A stretch of 64,000 nt of DNA from Desulfonatronospira thiodismutans ASO3-1 (GTDB lineage Bacteria; Desulfobacterota; Desulfovibrionia; Desulfovibrionales; Desulfonatronovibrionaceae), in contig NZ_ACJN02000003.1 of NCBI RefSeq assembly GCF_000174435.1, positions 78,263 through 142,262 of the forward strand, in the 5' to 3' direction. Both the position numbers and the translations under genes were made by a program. Below are positions 25,913 to 34,423 of this stretch, in pieces. The notes beneath the pieces are model-generated. The model saw only the letters and a list, made by a program, of their open reading frames with translations. It ran no database searches and was not told where the DNA came from. Position 1 is the first letter of the stretch; each line of letters opens with the position of its first letter.

Positions 25913-26319
25913 CACTACAGCGAAACTGTAATCATTCAGGGGGTCCTCGGTATTGATTGCTGGCAATCGCCACCGAGACTAGACTTCAGGCGTTACTCCC
26001 CAACCGTGAGCGGCAAAGCCGCCCGCTCGCCCTGTGAAACAAACTTTTGTCTCCGCGCAGCGGGTTTCACCGGGGTGAGCAACGAAGTTGCCCGTGCCAA
26101 AAAAAACTTCTTCTCTGGCACGGGAAGCCTTCAGGCTTCACACGGGTGCTCCGCACACACGGTTTTGAAGAACATAGATCCCCACAGGGCATTGCCCGCC
26201 TGGCAGATAGGCAAATTGGCATATCTCCCCCTGAAGGGTTACGCGAAACTTATGATTAACCTCCGGGGACTGTCCCCAACTGAGATACCATACTGTATTT
26301 TATAAGTTTCGCTGTAGTG
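25913..26319. mobile_element. Composite MITE-like element, CACTACAGCGAAACT family
   Basis: This 407-bp element has 15-bp perfect inverted ends CACTACAGCGAAACT. TTAA flanks both sides (25909-25912 and 26320-26323), suggesting a 4-bp target duplication. Just inside the left end sits a partial GTAACC-family sequence (ATCATTCAGGGGGTCCTCGG), and CCGGGGACTGTCCCC lies near the right end. The two families are therefore nested or share modules. Confidence 0.65.
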
Positions 26320-26344
26320 TTAACAAATAACTATTAACTGATAA

Positions 26345-26488
26345 CACTACAGCGAAACTTATTTATTCACCTCCGGGGACTGGCTCTTTTGCCGCCGAAT
26401 TTTTGAAGCATTTGCAAATTAGCAACCGGCAAAAGTGCCTGTCCCCGATTTAGACAGGTTGAAAAGTTTTATAAGTTTCGCTGTAGTG
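26345..26488. mobile_element. Short MITE-like element, CACTACAGCGAAACT family
   Basis: This 144-bp element has 18-bp inverted ends CACTACAGCGAAACTTAT. ATAA flanks both sides (26341-26344 and 26489-26492). The core has CCGGGGACTGGCTCTTTTG mirrored by CAAAAGTGCCTGTCCCCG, again built on the GGGGAC/GTCCCC palindrome. It lies 21 nt from the longer copy. Confidence 0.7.
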
Positions 26489-26495
26489 ATAACAA

Positions 26496-26530
26496 TTTCT
26501 TGTTTTTTATGACAAAGTTTCACCAGTAAG
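26496..26530 (+). repeat. TTTCTTGTTTTTTATGAC block, copy B
   Basis: This matches copy A at 24624-24659 over about 35 nt. It lies 28 nt before the TTG start of the following gene. Confidence 0.5.
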
Positions 26531-26558
26531 CGCTATTTAAGCACAACAGGGAATCAGA

Positions 26559-26918
26559 TTGCAAAAAATACCTCTCAAGATGGCCGCTGCAGGCATGGTC
26601 CTGGAAAAACCCGTGGTCAGGGACAACGGCCAGGTCCTGGTGGGTGCCGGCACGGAACTGACTGAATCCCTTCTGGAACGGCTGGAAAGAATGGAAGTGG
26701 AGTGGGTCACAGTGCAGGGCAACCCAGTAAACATGGAAGGCCTGGGAACAAGCTCGTACCAGGACCGCATCAGGGCCCTGGACAGGATCTTCAGGCAGCA
26801 CGAGCAGGATCCCTGGATGATGAAAATGAAAAAATTCCTGCGGGGATACTTCAAGCGCAAGGCTGCACAGCAGACCTCCCAGGGGCCTGCAAAAGACACT
26901 GAAACAGAGCAGAACTGA
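26559..26918 (+). CDS. HDOD-associated small protein, unknown function
   Basis: This 119-residue protein starts at a TTG preceded by AGGGAA. Residues 5-60 (AAAGMVLEKPVVRDNGQVLV, then GAGTELTESLLERLERMEVE and WVTVQG) closely resemble the N-terminal module of the HDOD protein at 42271 (LNPGQVLESSVVTPNGRLLL, then PGGMTLTREHI and VHVQ). That module precedes HD-type domains in many signalling proteins. The C-terminal half is basic and helical. It is followed 15 nt later by an HDOD gene, so here the module and the HDOD domain are encoded separately. Confidence 0.65.
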   Translation: MQKIPLKMAAAGMVLEKPVVRDNGQVLVGAGTELTESLLERLERMEVEWVTVQGNPVNMEGLGTSSYQDRIRALDRIFRQHEQDPWMMKMKKFLRGYFKRKAAQQTSQGPAKDTETEQN

Positions 26919-26933
26919 TCTGCCGGGGCCAAC

Positions 26934-27770
26934 ATGCAGGACCTTTATCTGGAAAAAAAGAACAGAATCCTTTCGGTCAAGGATCTGCCTACGCTGCCTA
27001 TTGTTCTGGACGAAGTTACTGAACTGGTGCAGGACCCCAGTTCCTCCACCGACCAGATAGCCAAAGTGATTTCCAAGGACCAGGTTTTGTCGGCCAAGGT
27101 CCTGAAAATGGTCAACTCCCCTATTTACGGTTTTCCCCGCCGCATAGGCACCATCCAGCACGCCCTGGTTCTTCTGGGGTTCAATGTGATCCGGGGACTT
27201 ATTATCAGCACCTCGGTATTCGACATAATGGCCAAAAACATGATGGGACTCTGGGAACACAGCCTGGGGTGCGCCACGGCCTGCGCCGGGATAGCCAAGC
27301 AGGCCGGACTCAAGGACCCGGAAGAGTATTCAGTGGCCGGTCTCCTGCATGACCTGGGCAAACTGGTAAGCATTATCCAGCTGCCGGAAATAAAGGAAGA
27401 GGTGGACGCCCTGGTCCTGGAAAAAGATATTACCTATTACCAGGCTGAAAGGGAAGTCATGGGTTTTGCTCACGACCGCATCAACGCCTGGCTCGCGGAT
27501 CACTGGAACCTGCCCCTGCGGCTGCGCGAAGGCCTGGTCTGGCATCACCGGCCCAAGTCAGCCCAGCATTACCCGGATGTAGCCTGCGTTGTACACCTGG
27601 GAGACTTTCTATCCAGGATTTTCCAGGTGGGCAACAGCGGAGACGACCAGGTCAACTACCTGGACAAGTATATATTCAAGGTGCTCAACCTGCGCCAGGA
27701 AGACCTGGAAAAGTCACTTGATCACCTGGACCGCGAACTGGTTGAACTCACAGGGTTCATCCCGGATTAG
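26934..27770 (+). CDS. HDOD domain signalling protein
   Basis: This 278-residue protein consists of an HDOD domain: KDLPTLPIVLDEVTELVQDP, then AKVISKDQVLSAKVLKMVNS, IQHALVLLGFNVIRGLI and VAGLLHDLGKLV, with a later HD-like H-x(n)-H segment (LVWHHRPKSAQHYPDVACVV). HDOD proteins are regulatory relatives of HD-GYP domains, and most lack phosphodiesterase activity. It sits between the small module protein and a GGDEF protein, so the three probably act in one pathway. No membrane segment is seen. Confidence 0.85.
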   Translation: MQDLYLEKKNRILSVKDLPTLPIVLDEVTELVQDPSSSTDQIAKVISKDQVLSAKVLKMVNSPIYGFPRRIGTIQHALVLLGFNVIRGLIISTSVFDIMAKNMMGLWEHSLGCATACAGIAKQAGLKDPEEYSVAGLLHDLGKLVSIIQLPEIKEEVDALVLEKDITYYQAEREVMGFAHDRINAWLADHWNLPLRLREGLVWHHRPKSAQHYPDVACVVHLGDFLSRIFQVGNSGDDQVNYLDKYIFKVLNLRQEDLEKSLDHLDRELVELTGFIPD

Positions 27771-27786
27771 GCCTGAAGGAACCCCC

Positions 27787-28722
27787 ATGCCCAAAACTGA
27801 AAGCCATATTTTCCTTATTTCCTCGGATGCAGAACTTTATACCACCCTCAAGTCCATCTGCTCCCATGCCCAGTGGACGGTTTTTGAACGTGGCCGGGGG
27901 GCCATCGAGCTTCTTTTCAACAGCCCGCCTGATTTATTGATAGTAGACAACAAGATGCCGGACCTGCAAGGCACGGAACTTATCAGGATATTCAAGAGCG
28001 AAAATGTCTACCGCCAGGTTCCGGTGGTCCTCTGCCTGGACCGCGAAGAAGTTGACGCAGGACCGGACCTGGCCGCCCTGGAGGTGGACGATTTCCTGGT
28101 AAAGCCGCTGGATCCCGGTGAAAGCAGGCTCAGGCTGGAGCTTATCATGGCCAGGGCATCCTGGGAACTGGATGCCAACCCCCTGACCAAGCTCCCGGGC
28201 AATACCTCCATCATCCAAAAGATCCAGGACATGCTGGACAGGCAACAGGAGTTCGCCCTGGCCTATGCTGACCTGGACAACTTCAAGTCTTTCAACGACA
28301 AGTACGGCTTTTCCAGGGGGGACGAAGTCCTCATGATGACCGCCCGGGTGATTGTAAACACCATCCGGGCCTTTGCCGGCATGGAGTCCTTTGTGGGTCA
28401 CGTGGGAGGCGACGACTTTGTTTTCATTGTCCCCCCGGACAAGGCCGAAAGCGTCTGCTCCATGCTGGTACAGAATTTCGACGGCATCGTGCCCAACTTT
28501 TACGACCCCGAAGACCTGAAGCAGGGAGGAATTCATTCCACCACCCGGGATGGCAAGGCAAGTTTTTTCCCCTTGATGGCCGTATCCATAGCCGTGGTTT
28601 TCAACAAAAAAGGCGAACTTACTCACTACGGAGAGGCCTCGGAAAAGGCCATGAACCTGAAAAGCATAGCCAAGAAAGAACCTGGAAGCTCCTATGTCCT
28701 GGATCGCAGACAGCCTGCCTGA
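27787..28722 (+). CDS. Response-regulator-like GGDEF protein
   Basis: AAGGA precedes the ATG at 27787, giving 311 residues. The N-terminal part (1-120) is a receiver-like domain with LLIVDNKMPDLQG, which places the phospho-Asp, and DFLVKPLDPGE, which places the conserved Lys. The C-terminal part is a GGDEF domain with LTKLPGN, ALAYADLDNFKSFNDKYGF and a GHVGGDDFVFI signature (GGDDF in place of GGDEF). This Asp-for-Glu change is tolerated in some diguanylate cyclases but could reduce activity. c-di-GMP synthesis is therefore likely but not certain. It overlaps the next gene's start by 29 nt. Confidence 0.85.
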   Translation: MPKTESHIFLISSDAELYTTLKSICSHAQWTVFERGRGAIELLFNSPPDLLIVDNKMPDLQGTELIRIFKSENVYRQVPVVLCLDREEVDAGPDLAALEVDDFLVKPLDPGESRLRLELIMARASWELDANPLTKLPGNTSIIQKIQDMLDRQQEFALAYADLDNFKSFNDKYGFSRGDEVLMMTARVIVNTIRAFAGMESFVGHVGGDDFVFIVPPDKAESVCSMLVQNFDGIVPNFYDPEDLKQGGIHSTTRDGKASFFPLMAVSIAVVFNKKGELTHYGEASEKAMNLKSIAKKEPGSSYVLDRRQPA

Positions 28723-29632
28723 TGAAGCAACGGCATTTCTGGCCCATCTGGATGTGGAAAAGGGGTTCTCCGGGGCAACCCTGCAGGCTTATTCCAAAGA
28801 CCTGTTGCAGTGGGAAGAATTTCTGCAGACCAGAAACAAGACCTGCGCCAGCCCTCAGGATATTGTCCGGGCGGACGTGCACGCCTTTCTGGTACAAATG
28901 CACAAACTGAACCTTTCCAAGTCCTCCATGGCCCGAAAGCTTTCCTCCCTGCGAACTTTTTTCCGTTTCCTGCAAAAACAGAAAATCATCCAGCAAAACC
29001 CCTGCACCGGGGTCCGCAATCCCAAACAGGAAAAACCCCAGCCCGGGGTTCTGAACGTGGACCAGGCCCTGGAAATGGTCCAGGCCCAACTGGAACCAAG
29101 CCCCAGAAACACAAGGGACCTGGCCCTGGCCGAGGTGCTCTACGGTTCCGGGCTGCGCGTAAGCGAGGCCCTGAGCCTGGACCTGGACGACGTGGACCAG
29201 GGCCAGAGCCTAGTGCGTGTCCAGGGCAAGGGACGCAAGGAAAGGCTGGCCTTTCTCACCCGGCCCGGGCTGGAGAGACTCAGCCAGTACATTGCCCTGC
29301 GCCACGCCTTTGAGCCTGATCTCCGGGAAAAGGCCCTCTTCCTGGGCATGCGGGGGGGGCGTCTGCACCGCCGGGAGGCGGTCAGGATCATCCAGCGCCT
29401 GGGACAGATATTTGCCAGGGCCCAAGGCGTAAGCCCCCACACTCTGCGGCACAGTTTTGCCACGCATATGCTTCAGGCAGGTGCGGACCTGCGCATTGTT
29501 CAGGAACTTCTGGGGCACAGCCGCATTTCCACCACCCAGCGCTACACCCATTTAAACCTGGACCAGGTCATGCAGACTTATGACAAGGCCCATCCCCTGG
29601 CCCGGGAAAAAGACAAAAATCAGGACGGCTGA
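28694..29632 (+). CDS. Tyrosine recombinase, XerC/XerD family
   Basis: This 312-residue protein has an N-terminal SAM-like DNA-binding domain (GFSGATLQAYSKDLLQWEEF) and the integrase catalytic set: Arg in GSGLRVSEALSL, Lys in QGKGRKERL, His-x-x-Arg in HTLRHSFATHM, His in LLGHSRISTTQ and Tyr in RYTHLNLDQV. The length fits chromosome-dimer resolvases acting at dif. Whether it is XerC or XerD is not decidable from one protein. The start lies within the end of the GGDEF gene, so it is probably translationally coupled, an unusual genomic partner. No attachment site is visible. Confidence 0.88.
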   Translation: MSWIADSLPDEATAFLAHLDVEKGFSGATLQAYSKDLLQWEEFLQTRNKTCASPQDIVRADVHAFLVQMHKLNLSKSSMARKLSSLRTFFRFLQKQKIIQQNPCTGVRNPKQEKPQPGVLNVDQALEMVQAQLEPSPRNTRDLALAEVLYGSGLRVSEALSLDLDDVDQGQSLVRVQGKGRKERLAFLTRPGLERLSQYIALRHAFEPDLREKALFLGMRGGRLHRREAVRIIQRLGQIFARAQGVSPHTLRHSFATHMLQAGADLRIVQELLGHSRISTTQRYTHLNLDQVMQTYDKAHPLAREKDKNQDG

Positions 29633-29715
29633 GAAAGGCTTGATTCCAGGCATGAAAATTACTAAATGGACGAAACTGCCGGTAACGGTCAAAAAAAATA
29701 AAAAGGCAGAACCCC

Positions 29716-30195
29716 ATGACTCCAGTGGATTTCTCGGAACAGGAAAGAGAAGTGCTTCGAATTGTTCAGGCCGACCTGCCCGACACCCAGTCACCTTTTG
29801 CCGACATAGCCGCCATGGCAGGCATATCGGAGCAAGAGGTCCTGGATCTGTTGCAGAATCTCAAAGAGCGGGGCATTATCCGCAGATTCGGGGCTACCCT
29901 GAGGCACCAGCAGGCCGGATACGGTCACAACGCCATGGTGGCCTGGTACGTTGACGATACCATGGATATACGGCATGTAGGAAAAATCATGTCCAGGCGC
30001 TCGGAAATAACTCACTGCTACGAGCGGGCAAGCTGCATGGACTGGCCTTACAACCTGTACACCATGGTCCACGGGCGCAGCCCGGAGCACTGCACCCGGG
30101 TGGTTTATGAACTGGCCCGGGAAACCGGTGTGGAACAGTATGAAATGCTTTTCAGCTACAAAGAGCTTAAAAAAACCTCCATGAGCTATTTTTAA
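29716..30195 (+). CDS. Siroheme decarboxylase subunit (AhbA/AhbB, Lrp/AsnC-like)
   Basis: This 159-residue protein has a winged-helix N-terminus ([40 protein letters not shown]) and an AsnC-type ligand domain ([12 protein letters not shown] and so on). [11 protein letters not shown] is the hallmark of the AhbA/AhbB/NirDLGH family. These proteins look like regulators but decarboxylate siroheme to didecarboxysiroheme in the alternative haem pathway of sulfate reducers and archaea. It lies 47 nt before hemL, which supplies 5-aminolaevulinate to the same pathway. The A or B subunit cannot be told apart safely; B is slightly favoured from neighbours seen in Desulfovibrio. Confidence 0.8.
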   Translation: MTPVDFSEQEREVLRIVQADLPDTQSPFADIAAMAGISEQEVLDLLQNLKERGIIRRFGATLRHQQAGYGHNAMVAWYVDDTMDIRHVGKIMSRRSEITHCYERASCMDWPYNLYTMVHGRSPEHCTRVVYELARETGVEQYEMLFSYKELKKTSMSYF

Positions 30196-30242
30196 GTTTT
30201 TCCGGCCTTAAACCAAATCATCAAACAACATCGAGGTTATTT

Positions 30243-31502
30243 ATGAGTATTTCCCAGGATCTTTTCAATACCGCCAGAGAATTGATTCCCGGCGGCGTCA
30301 ACAGCCCGGTACGCGCCGGGAGTGTGGGCATGCACCCCCTGTTCATTGCCAGGGCCCAGGGTGCTTACATGTATAGCCAGGAAGGAGACCCCTATATCGA
30401 TTATGTTATGTCCTGGGGTCCCATGATCCTGGGCCACAACCATCCCCGGGTACGCAAGGCCCTGGAGGATGCCCTGCAAAACGGCACCAGCTTCGGAGCC
30501 CCCTGCAAGCCCGAAATAGATCTGGCTCAAGAAATTATTGATGCCCTGCCGGGCGTGGAAATGGTGCGCATGGTCAATTCCGGAACCGAGGCCACCATGT
30601 CCGCCCTGCGTCTGGCCCGGGGATATACCGGCAGATCCAGGGTGATAAAATTTACCGGGTGCTTCCATGGCCACGTGGACGCCTTTCTGGCCAGCGCAGG
30701 ATCAGGAGCGGTGAGCATTCCCGGCACTCCCGGGGTGCCGGATGAGGTGGTGGCCCAGACCCTGCTGGCGGATTACAACAACCTGGAACAGGTCCAGGAG
30801 CTGTTTACCAGATACGGCTCAGACATTGCAGCCATTTTTGTGGAGCCCGCTGCCGGTAATATGGGACTTGTTCCTCCTCAGCCTGGATTTCTTGAGGGGC
30901 TGCGCAGGCTGGCGGATGAGTATGGCGCGCTTTTGGTCTTCGACGAGGTGATCACCGGCTTCAGGCTCTCCTATTCCGGTGCCCAGGGCTATTATAACGT
31001 GATCCCGGACCTTACCTGCCTGGGCAAGATCATTGGAGGTGGACTCCCTGTCGGGGCCTACGGAGGCAAGCGTGAAATCATGAACAAAATCGCCCCGGCT
31101 GGAGAGGTTTATCAGGCCGGGACCCTGGCCGGGAACCCTCTGGCCATGACCGCCGGACTGACAACCCTGCAGGCCCTCAAAGAGCATGATTATAACTACT
31201 TAGAGGAGAAAACCAGTGAACTGGCTCAAAAGCTCAAAGAGGTTCTGGCAGAAAAAGGGCTGCCGGTTCAGCTCAATCTTCTGGGTTCCCTGTTTACACT
31301 GTTTTTCACCCCGGATCCGGTTACGGACCTGACATCGGCCAAAAAATCCGATCAGGAACTTTTCCGCAAATTCTACACCGGGATGCGGGAACAGGGTATT
31401 TACCTGGCTCCTCTCAACTATGAGTGCGCTTTCAATTCATTCGCCCACGGCCCCAAAGAGTGGGAAAAGACCCTGGAGTCCGCCAAAAACCTCAAGTTCT
31501 AA
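30243..31502 (+). CDS. hemL: Glutamate-1-semialdehyde 2,1-aminomutase HemL
   Basis: This 419-residue PLP enzyme converts glutamate-1-semialdehyde to 5-aminolaevulinate. Diagnostic stretches are [53 protein letters not shown] and the PLP Lys in [21 protein letters not shown] is placed well before the ATG. It follows the ahb gene and precedes the cytochrome gene, which has its own promoter. It is full length, with nothing odd. Confidence 0.97.
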   Translation: MSISQDLFNTARELIPGGVNSPVRAGSVGMHPLFIARAQGAYMYSQEGDPYIDYVMSWGPMILGHNHPRVRKALEDALQNGTSFGAPCKPEIDLAQEIIDALPGVEMVRMVNSGTEATMSALRLARGYTGRSRVIKFTGCFHGHVDAFLASAGSGAVSIPGTPGVPDEVVAQTLLADYNNLEQVQELFTRYGSDIAAIFVEPAAGNMGLVPPQPGFLEGLRRLADEYGALLVFDEVITGFRLSYSGAQGYYNVIPDLTCLGKIIGGGLPVGAYGGKREIMNKIAPAGEVYQAGTLAGNPLAMTAGLTTLQALKEHDYNYLEEKTSELAQKLKEVLAEKGLPVQLNLLGSLFTLFFTPDPVTDLTSAKKSDQELFRKFYTGMREQGIYLAPLNYECAFNSFAHGPKEWEKTLESAKNLKF

Positions 31503-31527
31503 AAATAACAAACACCCAATACTTTTC

Positions 31528-31556
31528 TTGACAGGGTAACGGTTAGAGTATATTAA
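31528..31556 (+). promoter_or_regulatory. Sigma-70-type promoter of the cytochrome gene
   Basis: TTGACA (31528-31533), 17 nt, TATTAA (31551-31556, 4 of 6 matches). It is 59 nt before the ATG of the c3-type cytochrome and just past the hemL stop. It gives the cytochrome independent expression. Confidence 0.6.
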
Positions 31557-31614
31557 CTTAACCAGGTTGTGCTGTTTTGAACAATGTTAAAGGTATAAGG
31601 AGGTGTTGGAAATT

Positions 31615-32085
31615 ATGAGAAAATCCATGGTGATCGGTATGATCTGTGCTTTTTTTGTGGGCTTCGTGCTGCTGCCCAGCCTCTACGCCGGACTGACGGA
31701 ACGACATGAGAGACTGGACCAGGACATGGAGTACGAGTTCGGCTCATATGCTGACGAATGGCTGCTCTATGCTCCCGAGGAGTACGGCGAAATGAGAGAG
31801 GCCCCGTCACCCTTTTCCCACACTGTTCATGGAGATTTTGACTGCGGCGAATGCCACCATGACGAAGAAGGGGAACCCTGGGACGGCACATACGAAATCA
31901 AGGGATGCATGAGCGAGGGCTGTCACGACATGGCCGTGGCTGAAGAGCCCCAGGACAGAAGAGACATCAGGTACTTCTACAAGGCCTATCATGACCTGTG
32001 CATGACCGGCTGCCACCGCGACCTGGCCAGGGCCGGAGAAGAGTCCGGGCCTACAGCATGTCCCGAGTGTCATCCAAAGGATTAA
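31615..32085 (+). CDS. Class III (c3-type) multihaem cytochrome, periplasmic
   Basis: The ATG at 31615 is chosen because AGGAGG lies 11 nt before it; an upstream TTG would overlap the ribosome site. The 156-residue protein starts with a signal peptide (MRKSMVIGMICAFFVGFVLL, then PSLYA). It then shows four haem-binding sites: CGECH, CMSEGCH (CX4CH), CMTGCH (CX3CH) and CPECH. Candidate axial His residues are in FSHTVHGDF and YKAYHDLC. The layout matches single-domain tetrahaem c3 cytochromes that shuttle electrons from periplasmic hydrogenases or formate dehydrogenases. The third site has an unusual CX3CH spacing. Acidic overall. A promoter precedes and a terminator follows, so it is monocistronic. 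Confidence 0.88.
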   Translation: MRKSMVIGMICAFFVGFVLLPSLYAGLTERHERLDQDMEYEFGSYADEWLLYAPEEYGEMREAPSPFSHTVHGDFDCGECHHDEEGEPWDGTYEIKGCMSEGCHDMAVAEEPQDRRDIRYFYKAYHDLCMTGCHRDLARAGEESGPTACPECHPKD

Positions 32086-32110
32086 CTTTTGATCCAAAAC
32101 GTTTTGTAAA

Positions 32111-32140
32111 AAGGGGGGAGCCAGGCTCTCCCCTTTTTTT
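32111..32140 (+). terminator. Rho-independent terminator of the cytochrome gene
   Basis: GGGGAG-CCAGGCT-CTCCCC is followed by seven T. It lies about 30 nt after the stop codon. Stem and T tract are textbook quality. Confidence 0.85.
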
Positions 32141-32364
32141 ATTCCCTGTCTTCACCTTCAAATATGCGGCCTTCTGCCTCAAAGCAAAATCAGGCTGCTT
32201 TATCAGCTCATCACCTTGAAACTCTTGCCTTCACCAGCCATGTCCAGTATGGTAAACAGGCAATCGACGATAAAATCTTGTCCTTTGGACCATTAGAGGA
32301 TACCTGCATTTTTTCGTTTCATCACACCACAAGCAGGGCGAAAGGCCGGCCCAAGGCGGTGCAT

Positions 32365-34098
32365 ATGGCTCAAAAGCAAAAAAAATCCCAGGACGAAGAA
32401 ATCATTGATCTGACCGAAGTCATCGAAGAGGGTAACCCTGAAATGGCCCCCCCTCCCAAAGACAGGGAGCAGGAATCAGACGATGATTTTGATGACGACT
32501 TAAAAGACCTGTTCGACAGCCTGGGCTCTGATGATGAACAGGACGACCAGGACAGCGATCTGGACAAGGAATTCGAGGACCTGTTCAAGGAACACAGTGA
32601 ACAGGAAACCGGTTCAAAAGAAAAAGCCGGAGAAGAAGAGTCCGAGGCCGACGATTTTCTGGAAGAGCTGATGCAGGAAACAGGCGGTTCCTCTGAGAAA
32701 GATGCGGACAAAACCGGCTCCCGGCAGGAAGATCCCGACCTGGAAGATCTTTTTGGAGACGAGGACTTTGAACAGGAGAGTGCAGAAAAGACCCAAACTG
32801 AAGATGAACCTCCTTTAGAGCCAGAACCTTCCCTTAAGGAGGATATGCCCCAGGAGAGTGAAAAGCAGGCCGAAACAGACTTTGAGCCTGAACCTGAAGC
32901 ACCCCCTGCTGAACCACCTGAGGAAGACCTGGAGCCGGCAGAAAAGCCGGAAGCTGAATCCCCGGCAGATGAACCCGCCGACCAAGCCGCTCCTGCCCGG
33001 GAAACAGGTGAAGTGGACAAATCAGCTCCAAGCGGAGTGGAACATCTGGCCCAGCAGATGGAAAACATGGAAGAACGTATGGACAAGCTCCAGGCACAGA
33101 TGGATCTTGCAGAAGAAGAGTTTGCAGGCCGGGTCCTGCAGACCCTGGAAGAAAAGGGCTCTCAGCTTGGCTTTATCCAGGAAATGATCCCCGGGATTGT
33201 GAATCAGGCCGTAGAAAAGGGCGAGGAAAAAATCCAGGAAAAACTGGATGAACTCAAGGAAGGCGAGCTTCAGGACATACTTTCCAGGCTTGCTCTGCTT
33301 GAAGAAAAGGTAGCCGGAATACAACTGCCCGATATTCAGGAACTGCAGGACAAGCTGGAACAGAAGATTGACCAAAAGATTCAAAACGCCCTGTCAGAGC
33401 AAAAAGAAGGTCCGGAACAGGACTTTGAAGCCCTGAAACAGGAACTGCATCAGGAACTGGAAAACAAAATCCAGGAATCACTCCCGGATACAGAAGACAG
33501 CGCCGCCAAAAAAAACACTGAACAGCTGCAGCAGGAGATGGACTCCCTGCGTCAAAATGAGCTGCAGGATCTAAACTCAAGGATGAAAAACCTTGAGGAT
33601 CAGGTGGGCAGCCTGGACACCCCGGATGTCGAATCCATCAAAAACGAACTGGAACAAAAAATAAATCAGGCCCTTGATGCTGTTAATAACCCGCAGCAAG
33701 AGCAGCCTGATCTCTCCGGACTGAAAGAAGAAGTGGTGCAAAGTGTTGAAGGCCGCATCCAGGAACTTGTATCCACCTGGCAGAATGAAAAAAAGTCCCT
33801 GGCTGCAGAACTTGAAAACGCCCTGACTTTCTGGGGCAGGATGCAGGAGAAACTTACCGAATTAAGCCAGGACATAGGCGAACTAAAGGACAGGGAAAGA
33901 CAGCCGGACCCTGAACTGCAGGAAAAACTCGATTCCCTCTACCAGGACTCCGTGAGCAGAGAAGATCTGCGCCACCTGGCCTCGCAGCTCAGGCACGAAC
34001 TTGAGGAACATGTGCAGAAGCAGGTCCCTGCAGCAGCCGCCCGGGTAATCCGCGATGAAATAATGGCCATGCTCCAGGAGGACCAGGAGCAGGAATAA
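32365..34098 (+). CDS. Acidic coiled-coil protein, unknown function
   Basis: The ATG at 32365 is preferred to a start 200 nt upstream because AAGGCGGT precedes it and the protein character begins there, giving 577 residues. The N-terminal part (EEIIDLTEVIEEG) is followed by a highly acidic Asp/Glu/Ser-rich disordered region (about 30-220) and then by a long coiled coil (about 225-570) with repeated LQEKLDELKE, LQDKLEQKIDQKI and LRQNELQDLNSRM patterns. There is no signal peptide or membrane segment. IDLTEVIEEG resembles the start of proteins I associate with Desulfovibrio, but no function is known. A strong terminator follows. Confidence 0.7.
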   Translation: MAQKQKKSQDEEIIDLTEVIEEGNPEMAPPPKDREQESDDDFDDDLKDLFDSLGSDDEQDDQDSDLDKEFEDLFKEHSEQETGSKEKAGEEESEADDFLEELMQETGGSSEKDADKTGSRQEDPDLEDLFGDEDFEQESAEKTQTEDEPPLEPEPSLKEDMPQESEKQAETDFEPEPEAPPAEPPEEDLEPAEKPEAESPADEPADQAAPARETGEVDKSAPSGVEHLAQQMENMEERMDKLQAQMDLAEEEFAGRVLQTLEEKGSQLGFIQEMIPGIVNQAVEKGEEKIQEKLDELKEGELQDILSRLALLEEKVAGIQLPDIQELQDKLEQKIDQKIQNALSEQKEGPEQDFEALKQELHQELENKIQESLPDTEDSAAKKNTEQLQQEMDSLRQNELQDLNSRMKNLEDQVGSLDTPDVESIKNELEQKINQALDAVNNPQQEQPDLSGLKEEVVQSVEGRIQELVSTWQNEKKSLAAELENALTFWGRMQEKLTELSQDIGELKDRERQPDPELQEKLDSLYQDSVSREDLRHLASQLRHELEEHVQKQVPAAAARVIRDEIMAMLQEDQEQE

Positions 34099-34153
34099 TC
34101 ATATTTTTTAACAACCAAAAAGGGGGAGGGCTTTGCGGGTTTTTCCCCTTTTC

Positions 34154-34209
34154 ACCGCCCGGTTTGTGTTTTGACTGGTCAAACCATTTCCCCGCCGGGC
34201 GGTTTTTTT
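34154..34209 (+). terminator. Branched rho-independent terminator
   Basis: The outer stem ACCGCCCGG (34154-34162) pairs with CCGGGCGGT (34195-34203) and is followed by a run of T to 34209. An inner stem GGTTTG/CAAACC is nested inside. It ends the coiled-coil gene before the small gene at 34238. Confidence 0.75.
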
Positions 34210-34237
34210 AAGCTCATTTTAAAAAAACGAGGCAGGA

Positions 34238-34423
34238 ATGGATCAGGCGGAAAAGCAGGCAGTGCAGGTAACCAAGGAGATAGTGGTGAAATTCATAGAA
34301 GTGGGGCGTATTTCCCCGGGCAATTTTCATGAATTCTTCTCCCCCATCTATAAAGAAGTTCTGGACACCATCAGGAGCAAACAGGAACAAAACGGGCAGA
34401 AAGAGGAAGAGTCCGCCTCATGA
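34238..34423 (+). CDS. Small conserved-looking protein upstream of ubiE
   Basis: This 61-residue protein (VTKEIVVKFIEVGRISPGNF, HEFFSPIYKEVLDTIRSKQ) ends in a Gln/Glu tail. Its stop overlaps the ubiE start (ATGA at 34420-34423), so it is translationally coupled. The ISP.NFHE.F...Y..V pattern looks like a helical family I associate with delta-proteobacteria. The function is unknown. GAGGCAGGA lies ahead of the ATG. Confidence 0.7.
   Translation: MDQAEKQAVQVTKEIVVKFIEVGRISPGNFHEFFSPIYKEVLDTIRSKQEQNGQKEEESAS

Larger units (their letters stand above)
25822..26558. other. Repeat-filled intergenic region between dprA and the HDOD cluster
   Basis: These 737 nt hold a weak terminator hairpin, two CACTACAGCGAAACT-type elements (25913-26319 and 26345-26488) and copy B of the TTTCTTG block. 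ORFs inside, including one of 99 codons at 26006-26305, have no ribosome site and lie within the first element. They look non-coding. Confidence 0.7.

Noticed and set aside
26006..26305. 99-codon ORF between dprA and the HDOD cluster
   Set aside because: It lies inside a MITE-like element and has no ribosome site.
32370..33086. 238-codon minus-strand ORF rich in Ser
   Set aside because: It is the antisense of the acidic region of the coiled-coil protein; composition and lack of a ribosome site show it is not a gene.
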